Assembly (NCBI GenBank): GCA_963695415.1
Contig: CAVOGL010000012.1
Span: forward strand, 38,198 to 102,197
DNA from: CAVXWV01 sp963695415
GTDB taxonomy: Bacteria; Chloroflexota; Anaerolineae; Anaerolineales; UBA4823
Reading direction: 5' to 3'
Length of the DNA: 64,000 nt
Shown here one piece after another: positions 56,653 to 64,000 of the stretch (within the stretch, counting starts at the first letter, position 1; every line of letters starts with the position of its first letter). A program made the translations under genes and the position numbers. Below the pieces are notes generated by a model. That model saw only the letters and a program-made list of their open reading frames with translations, was not told the origin of the DNA and searched no databases.

Positions 56653-58170
56653 ATGTACACAGAGCTACGCAGGAAAGCGAAGGTGGGGTATTTTGGCAGC
56701 GGGCTGGCGGCTTACTGGCCGCAGTTCCCGGAGCTGAGACCGGCAGTGATGGAGACGATGGCAAAGCACCGGCAGCGTCTGGAGGCGATGGGGTGCGAGG
56801 TGGTGGACGGGGGGCTGGTGGACGCGGCGGACAAGTCCAACGGGGTGGGAGACCTGTTCGCGCGCGGAGCAGGTGGACCTGATCATCGGGGAGATCATGA
56901 CCTACACGGCGTCGCACGTGCTGATCCCGATCGCGCAGCGCAATATTGCCCCGTAATTCAAACGCTGCGCTGCAGATGGTGCCGACGGTGCCGTACGGGG
57001 AGATCGGCAACGGAGGAGATGACGCTGATCGGTGCGGCGATGACGGCGCCGGAGGTGCTTCGTGCGCGTTCAACCGCTGCAACCTGCCGTTCCACTGCGT
57101 GGTGGGGGGCGACTTCCGGAGAAGGTTTGGAAGAACGTGGGGGAGTGGATCGAGGCGGCGGCGGTGAAGCGGGCGCTGCGCGACAGCCGGCTGGGCTACC
57201 TGGCAGCCATCACCCGGACGCCGGACATGTACACGGATTTCACCATGCACCAGGGGTTCCTGGGCATGCACATCGAGATCGTGGAGATGTGCGACCTGGA
57301 GGACAGGGTGAGGAAGGTGAGCCGAGGCCCAGGTGGAGGCGAAGCTGGCGCAGGTGCGCGAGACCGTCCCCGATGCCGCCGCCGGGTTATGACCGCATCA
57401 CGGAGAAGGTGGACGAGGCGGAGCTTGCCTGGGCGGTGAAGGTGGCGTGCGTGGAGGAGAAGCTGGTGGAGGACTTCAGCCTGGACGGTCTGGCCATATT
57501 ACTACCGTGGTTGGAACGACAACGAATACGAGCGCATCGGCGGCAATGATCCTGGGGAACTCGCTGCTGACGGCGCGTGGCATCCCGTGCGTGGAGGCGG
57601 GACTGAAAGACGTGCGTGGCGATGTTGATCATGGACGACTTCAACGTGGGGCAGCTTCTGCGAGCTGTACCTGCTGGACTTCGAGGGCGGGTTCGTGATC
57701 GCCGGGCATGACGGTCCGGGGCACATCGCCATCGGGGACAAGAAGCCGATCCTGCGCGGGATGAAGCTGTTCCACGGGAAGGCGGGCAGAGTGTATTGGT
57801 GGAATTCAACGTGAAGAACGGACCGGTGACGATGCTGGGGGTGACGCAGACGGGCGAGGGAAGTTCAAGTTCGTGGCGGCGGAAGGGGAGAGCGTGCCGG
57901 GACCGATCCTGGAGGTGGGAAACACGAACACGCGGGCGAAGTTCGGGGACATGACGCCGGATGAGTTCGGCAGGCGTGGACGGAGACGGGCTCGACGCAC
58001 CATTTCGCGCTGGGCGTGCAGATGCAGCTGGGAAGATCCGCAAGCTGGCGAAGATGCTGGATATCGAGCTGGAGGCGGCGGAGGGTGACCCGTGGAAAAA
58101 AACAGGAACCACAGATGACACGGATTTCACGGATTTTTTAACGAACAAACCAATGAAACGAATTTTTTAA
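56653..58170 (+). pseudogene. L-fucose/L-arabinose isomerase-family protein, many frameshifts
   Basis: Ordered pieces of a roughly 480-residue sugar isomerase: KVGYFGSGLAAYWPQFPEL, DLIIGEIMTYTASHVLIPI, CAFNRCNLPFHCVVGGDF, MYTDFTMHQGFLGMHIEIVEM, VACVEEKLVEDFSLDGLA, GIPCVEAGLKDV, FEGGFVIAGHDGPGHIAIG and HFALGVQMQLGKIRKLAKML. At least seven frame changes are needed. The family interconverts aldoses and ketoses with a divalent metal. Intact spelling between single-base breaks points to poor sequence quality or very recent decay. The 3' tail runs into a dispersed repeat, so the true stop is uncertain. Confidence 0.75.
58105..58142. repeat. Dispersed ACCACAGATGACACGG repeat
   Basis: AACCACAGATGACACGGATT followed by TCACGGATTTTTTAACG, third copy of the CACAGATT-type repeat in this window, overlapping the 3' end of the isomerase gene. 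Confidence 0.65.
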
Positions 58171-58260
58171 GCAGGATTTCTGCATCAGGAACCTGATGCT
58201 GACTGGCGCTGGTGGAAGAGGATCCAGACGATGCATCAACGGAAATTCCTCCACGCCTGC

Positions 58261-58366
58261 CAACGATATTGGCGCGGCAACGACTAAAGTTGTTACTATG
58301 GGATTTTGTGGATGAGAACGACTTACGCGTCAACGATATTGGCGTGGCAATGACTTACGTTGTTAT
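58261..58366. repeat. Two copies of a 36-bp CAACGATATTGGCG repeat
   Basis: 58261-58296 and 58331-58366 share CAACGATATTGGCG(C/T)GGCAA then (C/T)GACT(A/T)A(A/C)GTTGTTA. Each copy contains a small inverted repeat (AACGACT/AGTTGTT). They lie in a 300-bp intergenic stretch (58171-58479) where no gene is seen. Confidence 0.7.
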
Positions 58367-58479
58367 GACGGGTTGGAAGGTTATTCAGCGGTCTGGCAGA
58401 CGATGAAGACGCTGCCGTAACCATCCAGGTGAAGGTCTGCGGGAGACGAATCCCAGGGGTTGATGGCTCCAGTTGCGGG

Positions 58480-60642
58480 CTAAATAAAATCATAGGGTCC
58501 AGGAACGTGCAGCTTTACGCTGAGGTGCGCCGGATTGGGCGATGCGTTGGCGACAAAATAGATGTCGATGCGTCCAATAACCCTGTGGGTATAAACAATG
58601 TCCGGGTTGGGGGCTGCCAACTGGAAATTAAGCGGGAGTTCGTCCCGGATGACTGCCATGATGCCATCCAGCGGCAGCGTAAATAGCGAAGCGGGACCAG
58701 GGAGCGAACCTGCAAGGGTTGTGTGGCAGGAGGGTTCTGCCTGGGGAGTGGGCGTGGAACCACGTGCGGAACCAGGTGAATCAGCAGTGAAGATTAAATG
58801 TGCCCCCCTGGGAAACAAATTCCCGGATCGCTTCCAGGCAGTGCGGACTGAGCCAATCCACGTCCGGGATGACCAGGAGGCGGTAGGATTCGGTGGAGAT
58901 TTCCAGCCTGCCCTGGCGGACCACTGCCCCTTCGATGGACTCTTCATCGATCATGTCACAATCGACCTGGTTGACCAGCAATGTGCGCACCGTGCGGGTA
59001 TAAGTCCGGGTCGGATGTCTTTCAACCTTTGGGTTCGAAAAGGTCTATTTTCCCAATCCTGCATCGGTTCGAGCGGGGGAGGAAATGGGCCCAGGCTGTG
59101 CGGATGGGATATAACACGGCAACGTCACAGCAGTGAACGCCCCCGGTGAGCAGCGTGCCCAACCGTCCGGCAACGTCAAAATTGCTTCCATCCCGCTTCG
59201 CCAATTTCTTCCCAGGAGTAATAGGAAGTGATGACATTGATCCCGAGGGCATACTGCAGGTCGATTTGACCGATCCTTGACTCCAGGCTGGCGTGGGAAC
59301 CGGAATTACGCTGAACCCAGTCGGAACTTTCGGAATGAACGCGGGTTTTTCCAGCCAGATGGGCGGCTGAGGAGGCTTGTCTATCGCCATGAAGGATGCA
59401 CCGATGTAAGCATTCTTCATGCAGCATGGCGTGGGGATCGGCATTGAGCATATCAAGCCCCGGCAGGTCCATGGTTTTTACCCGATGAGGCTGCCCTCAT
59501 AGGGCGGGTGATCGATAATCGACCTTCCAGGAGCACGTGACCGGATGAATTGACCCCATGCTGCCGGCACCATTCCTGAATTTGTTGGAAGAAACTGTGT
59601 GCATAGAGATCGGTGATGAACTGGTAATAATCCATCCTGACTTTCTGTGCCTCGTCGCTGGCAGAGAAAAACAAAGCATAAAGCCGGGGAACCAGGTCAG
59701 ATCCCGTCTTGGATTGGAACTTTTCGGGGAGGTCATGCACCCAGGGCAGGGCAGGGGGGCGGTCTAAAAAAACAGGGGCATCGACCACGGTATCTTCCCG
59801 ATATAACGATCCGGTAATTCGGGCAAATACTGGGTAACAAAGGAAGGCTCATCGGTAAAAACTGCGTCTATTCTCGACCAGAGATGGGAACCTAATTCCC
59901 GGAAATAGGCTGCATGGGTTGTGCGGATGAAGGCTCTGACGGCGTCGGGATCCAGCAGGTTGATATACTGCTTAAAATCGGAGACGTTACGAGAGGCATG
60001 CGTGCCTTCGTAGGTGTGACGTTCAACAAGATAGATCACCTGCCAATCTCCCCCTGGCGGTGTCCAGCGCAAGGTCTGCCATTCATCAACGTATCCTGTG
60101 AGATCGATGAAATTCGACCGGCTGGCATCATCCAGCGACCGGGCAGCGCCCGCCCAGACAAAGCACTTGCAGGAAACCGGCAAGGGGAAGACGATTTCGG
60201 CAGCAGGGGTATTTTCGACCCGGTAACATGCCAGGCTCAAGGAGAGAAATTCGGGTCGGCGCGGGCCCACGTAACCTCCTGCGGTGCCACTGGGGTAACC
60301 TTTCTCGTCATACAACCAGACCCGCAAGCCCAGGTCGGAGGCTCTTCCCACCCCATAACGAAGAATATCCCACTGTTGGGGGTCAACCAGGTAACGGTTG
60401 AAACCAACGTTGGTGACGATCCCGCCCGTGCCCAAATCTGCCAGGTTTTGAAGGTATTGATCTAATTCCGGAAAACGACCAACGGGCTGAACGGTCGGAT
60501 TTCCCGGAGCATTTCCAGCCTCCAAATCGGGACGCTCCTGCTCCAGGTGTGACATCCTGTCCATGCCATGGATAATTTGTAGGGGTCTGAAATACCTGGG
60601 AGGATCCAGAAAAATGTCCTTGTTGAAACCATTCTCATCCAT
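58480..60642 (-). pseudogene. Alpha-L-rhamnosidase-like (GH106-type) glycosidase, several frameshifts
   Basis: The start at 60642 opens a clean 290-residue frame with DLGTGGIVTNVGFNRYL, LRVWLYDEKGYPSGTAGGYV and IDAVFTDEPSFVTQYLPELP, motifs of the TIM-barrel GH106/related rhamnosidases. Further pieces follow in other frames: PWVHDLPEKFQSKTGSDLV, QFITDLYAHSFFQQIQEWC (59788-59453), then segments at 59472-59022 and YRLLVIPDVDWLSPHCLEAI (58990-58781) from a late amidotransferase-like domain. At least four breaks. It would release rhamnose or a related sugar, in keeping with the isomerase and sulfatase nearby. Family assignment is by motif only. Confidence 0.62.
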
Positions 60643-60711
60643 AAGTCATTGCCTTTCGACAAAAATAATCCTGTGACGAACAACTTGATCCCGATATAAA
60701 AGATTGGGTAT

Positions 60712-61735
60712 CTAATAAACTCCCATTTCAGTGACAATTTCTGCCACGCGGGCGATGCGGCTGCGAAGACCGTCGGGGACCTGGTCGGCAACGCCCAGGA
60801 CATAACGGGGAGACTGCTCGGCCATGGGTTGGGCAACCTCTGCCACGAAGCGGTCGAACTCCTGATCACTGACCAGGGGGGTGAAGTAGACGCCAGGGAT
60901 GCCGCCCCACAGGATGGTCGTTTGTCCGGTGAGGGCCTGTGCATTCTCAGCAAAGTCCAGGTCGCCAACGGGTTTGGGGGTGACGGCCTCGATGACGTCG
61001 AAGCCGAGAGAGGCGACTCGGCGATGAGACCTTTGAGGGTGCCGTCCATGTGGATGAAGGAGTGTTTGCCGGCAGCACGGATGCGGTCGACCCAGCGGGT
61101 TTCGTAAGGGCGCAGGTAGGATTCGAGCAAGCGCTTGCCGATGAGCTCGGAGGAGGCTTTCTCGGGGATCATGAGACACCCGGCGGGGGATTCGACGGCG
61201 ATGTGGGCGGCTTCGTCGTGCTTCGATGCGATGATGCCAGGGCGTGCTCGAGATCCTGACGGGCATCCACCCAGAGGCGGATGATGCGCTCCAGGCCGGA
61301 GAGCTCGGTGACCATCTGCATGAAAGGCGAACGAGGGAGGTAGGCGAGCAGGACACCGTTGTCGCCGATCATGGGGACGCGGCGCTCAAGCTCGGCGTAG
61401 TCGGGGTGGTAGGAGGTGGCTTCAAAGAGATTGGCGATGACGGCGAGATCTGCAGGGGTCTCGACGAAGCGCTTGACGGGCGCCTCGGAGAAGGAGGTGC
61501 GCAGGAAGCGCCACTCTTCCGTGACTGTCCCGGCGGGGGTGTCGATTTTTGTACGGCGGATGTCACCGTCCTGGATGCGGTCAACGCGGAGCATTGTCCG
61601 TGGGCACGCTTGAGGGTGAGTAGCCGCTGGAGGAGAAGCCGGCGCCAACTGCGGTGGAGGTCGAAGTACGCCGGGGTGGGCGGCCTTGCCGGGAACTCGC
61701 CGAGCGGCGGCTCTTTGGATGATGACCAGGTATGA
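60712..61735 (-). pseudogene. Uroporphyrinogen-decarboxylase-like protein, frameshifted
   Basis: Pieces in order: MLRVDRIQDGDIRRTKIDTP, EEWRFLRTSFSEAPVKRFVE, VPMIGDNGVLLAYLPRSPF, then KHSFIHMDGTLKGLIAE, LGFDVIEAVTPKPVGDLDF, ILWGGIPGVYFTPLVSDQEF and YVLGVADQVPDGLRSRIARV. This is the UroD-fold family that includes corrinoid methyltransferases and many proteins of unknown role in polysaccharide loci. At least three frame changes; the N-terminal start is unclear. Substrate unknown; a haem role is unlikely here. Confidence 0.65.
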
Positions 61736-61794
61736 GTCAGCGTACCAGGAAAGGGGCGGGCGCCAAACTGGTTCCGGGATAGAAGGCGAGGAGG

Positions 61795-63131
61795 CGGTTC
61801 TCATTGCTGTCGCTGGCGCTTAGGCGATTGCTGTCGCAATGGGTGTCGCTCTTGCTGCCGCTCAAAAGCTTAATGAAGTTGACATGATCAGGCTCCTGGA
61901 ACTGGAGATGGGACCATCTCACCACCGACGCGGGAACGGACCAATTCGGCCCAGCGGCGCAGGCGGGAGCGGTCGGCGTGGATGCGGTAGGTGCCGCGGT
62001 AGATGATCTCGAGGCTGCAGTCACGGGCGGCGTGTAGGGTCTCATCGAGGTCCTTTTCAAGCGCGTCCCAATCGGGCTGTTCACCGCTGATGAGCCAGGG
62101 CTTCGGCTTGCGGGAGAAGATGATGTCCTTACCGAGACGCTCGCCCATGGCGTGCTGGTCGCACCAGGGCGAGATAGAGACGGCGCGGATGTTGGGGATG
62201 GCGGTGATGATCTGACCAACGGTCGTGAACAGGTTGGCAAGGTAGGAGTGATCATACAAGACCAAAAAGTAATTTCCGCCATATCCAAGGATCCAGCGAA
62301 AACTTTAGGCAGAGGGGTCACCATGGTGGTCTCCTGCGATTCAGTCCAGGACCCCCACAGGTCGCGCAGCCTGACCTACCTTCGAAATCCATCTGGGGGA
62401 GGTCGCTGACGAAAACCGGGACTGCCAAGCCAGACCTGCAAGGGAGGGTTGTTGAGACCCAGGCATAGCATCGGCTTCCAGCCAGCGGTAGTGGCTGCAG
62501 AGGGAGACGGTAACCCGAGAAAGCCATGATGACATGGAGGACCTCCGGCTCATCGTAGATCCAGGTGAGCAGGTCTTCTGGTCCAGATGAGCCGGTAAAG
62601 GTATGCGGTCAGCCCCCGGGAGGAGGAGGCGCCATGGATGGTGACGGGGAGGATGTCCCCAAAGAGATCCTGGAGGACGGCATGATACCGCCGCGTGCAC
62701 GCTGCCTGTTGAGGTTTCCAGGTATGCGGCTGGAGGGGATGGGAGACGTCTGCAGGGGTGCGGTCCGGTGGTTGTAGTGGTAAGCGTGACTTCCGCCGAA
62801 GTCATCCTGGGCGCGGACGGAGATGCCCGGCCGACGCCATCCAGGGAGGAGCAGCGTGCCAGGAGGCGAAAGACGGGATCCAGGACAAAATCGTCACCGA
62901 CCTCTTACCGCCTGGCGTATGCTGCGGCGGAGGATGTCGTTCAATATACCACAGGTCGGAATCCTGGCATACCAGCTCGCTTTCGAGGATGTAACCTTCC
63001 CAAGTCCAGGTCTCGAAGAGGAACATCAGGCGTTCGGCTTTGCGGTCTTTCAAGGCGGTCCACAGGCGGCGGCGTTCCTGCATGAGCGGGGAGGAAGCAA
63101 GCTCCATCAGACGGGCTGCCAGACTGCGCAT
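61795..63131 (-). pseudogene. Second UroD-like/hypothetical protein, heavily frameshifted
   Basis: Begins near 63131 with MRSLAARLMELASSPLMQE, WTALKDRKAERLMFLFETW and ILESELVCQDSDLWYIE, a typical start for UroD-like proteins of sugar loci. After an unreadable middle it ends with VGQIITAIPNIRAVSISPWC, KPWLISGEQPDWDALEKDL and IYRGTYRIHADRSRLRRWA (62265-61888). Many single-base breaks occur. The exact 3' end between 61795 and 61888 is unclear. Identity is tentative. Confidence 0.5.
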
Positions 63132-63214
63132 GGTTGAGCGTTAGTGTTCATGCATTGGTTGTGCCTTTGAGGGCTTCGACGACACGCTGGTGCTGGGGTC
63201 AAGGAGACGGCGCG

Positions 63215-64000
63215 TTAAGCGAGGGGATCGCCGGTGGTGATCATGAAATCCCACAAACGGGAGGCCAGATCGAGACGGACCTGTTGATATGCAGGATCGG
63301 TAGAAATATCATTCAGTTTCCATGGATCTGCCTGAAGATCGTATAGCTCAATGTCGGGATGGTAGGAAGTGGCGCGGTTGGGTGGATTGACCGTGTCCGA
63401 ACGTGGGCGCCGGCCTCTGAGGAAGGGTCCATGAAAGCCGCGGCTGAGGAAAAGTTGGCAATGAGCTTGTGGGTGCGGGTGCGGATACAGCGTCACGGGT
63501 CGTAATAGTCGTGGTAGGTCATCTCTGACGTAGACCTCGCTCCGCGGGTAGTAGTTGCCTCCATTAAGAAGGGAAGCAAAGGAGATGCCCTGAAGGTCGG
63601 CTGGTTGTGGAATGTCGAGCAAATCCAGGATGGTGGGAACGTAATCGACGTTTGAAAGCAGCTCATGGCTGGAGATACCTACCGTGCCAGCCTGGGCGGG
63701 AGGGGACGATGAAGGCAACCTGGATGCCGGGATCGTCGAGGGAGCACTCGCCGCGGGGCATGGCGACACCGTGGTCGGTGGTGAAGATGACCAGGGTGCC
63801 GGCGCTAAGCCTCAGGTCTTCGAGCACGCTCATGATAACCCCAAACTGAGCGTCGATATGACGGACGGCGCCCTGCAGTTCCGCAAGCTCAAGGCGGGTT
63901 CCGGGGGTGTCGAGGAGATGACCCTTGAAATCTGCACACCCAGGGCGTCATCCGGCTCGACAGCGGGGCTGAGGAAACCATGCTCGCCAGGGGGGCGATC
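63215..64000 (-). pseudogene. Sulfatase, C-terminal part, frameshifted and cut by the window edge
   Basis: Pieces read VRHIDAQFGVIMSVLEDLRL, LVIFTTDHGVAMPRGECSL (the TDHG metal-binding motif), DDPGIQVAF, then LLSNVDYVPTILDLLDIPQP, LQGISFASLLNGG and DIELYDLQADPWKLNDIS, the C-terminal half of type I sulfatases. The catalytic CxPSR/formylglycine motif would lie beyond the right edge. At least two frame changes. It would remove sulfate esters from glycans, fitting a sulfated-polysaccharide locus with the isomerase and rhamnosidase-like genes. Confidence 0.75.

Noticed and set aside
56651..62805. Numerous long frames on the opposite strand in the GC-rich 56-63 kb region
   Set aside because: They are low-complexity Pro/Arg/Ser-rich shadows of the isomerase, rhamnosidase-like and UroD-like genes, with no recognisable domains.
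1..64000. tRNA or rRNA genes and prophage modules
   Set aside because: No cloverleaf, rRNA core sequence, capsid, terminase or tail gene was recognised in any intergenic stretch.

Overview
The window looks like a piece of a Chloroflexota chromosome, most likely Anaerolineae-like. This is inferred from the many CUT1 sugar ABC transporters with acidic Pro/Glu-rich lipoprotein linkers, the ParB-like/universal-stress fusion, the CmtR/CzrA-type metal sensors and the mid-range GC. No rRNA or tRNA was recognised, so the assignment rests on gene content only.

Layout. (1) 1-3.6 kb: metal efflux. A CmtR-like sensor with a P1B ATPase reads leftward, and a CzrA-like sensor, an HMA protein and a P1B-4 ATPase read rightward from a promoter with a perfect palindromic operator. 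(2) 3.8-7.5 kb: LplB/YtcP/LplA-type sugar importer, closed by a strong terminator. (3) 7.6-13.8 kb: gltD and gltB (glutamate synthase), with one frameshift in gltB. (4) 14-29.3 kb: a leftward carbohydrate operon: solute-binding protein, two permeases, a decayed GH42-like gene, two Gfo/Idh/MocA dehydrogenases, GH63-like, redoxin, SIS isomerase, ROK glucokinase, GH65 phosphorylase and a GH65 remnant. (5) 29.6-36.2 kb: a cysteine-cluster protein, then a leftward ABC-F plus heterodimeric ABC exporter operon. Its control region has six A-tracts phased at about 11 bp, a consensus promoter, a leader ORF and two tandem intrinsic terminators. (6) 36.3-40 kb: a second LplB-type importer. (7) 40.2-48.5 kb: ParB/USP fusion, metallophosphoesterase, atypical response regulator, KimA-like K+ transporter and DnaE2-like polymerase. 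(8) 49.4-55.8 kb: a decayed chromosomal integron. Five attC-like sites separate cassettes encoding a PIN/RHH toxin-antitoxin pair, a DinB-like protein, an EthD protein, a flavin monooxygenase with an alpha/beta hydrolase, and a small monooxygenase-like protein. A truncated integron integrase remnant lies at the right end. Two intron-like repeats and an IS91-family transposase fragment have invaded the array. (9) 56-64 kb: VOC protein, sugar isomerase, rhamnosidase-like hydrolase, two UroD-like genes and a partial sulfatase, almost all broken by many small frameshifts.

Function. The organism appears to be a polysaccharide/oligosaccharide scavenger with at least three sugar importers. Imported glucosides would be split by GH63/GH65/GH42-type enzymes, oxidised by Gfo/Idh enzymes and phosphorylated by the ROK kinase. 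The integron is the most striking accessory element. The attenuated ABC-F operon looks like an antibiotic-sensing defence unit.

Caution: single-base indels in homopolymers recur in otherwise healthy genes (gltB, Gfo/Idh, ABC exporter, metallophosphoesterase, kimA, dnaE2). Some broken genes, especially after 56 kb, may therefore be sequencing or assembly artefacts rather than true pseudogenes.
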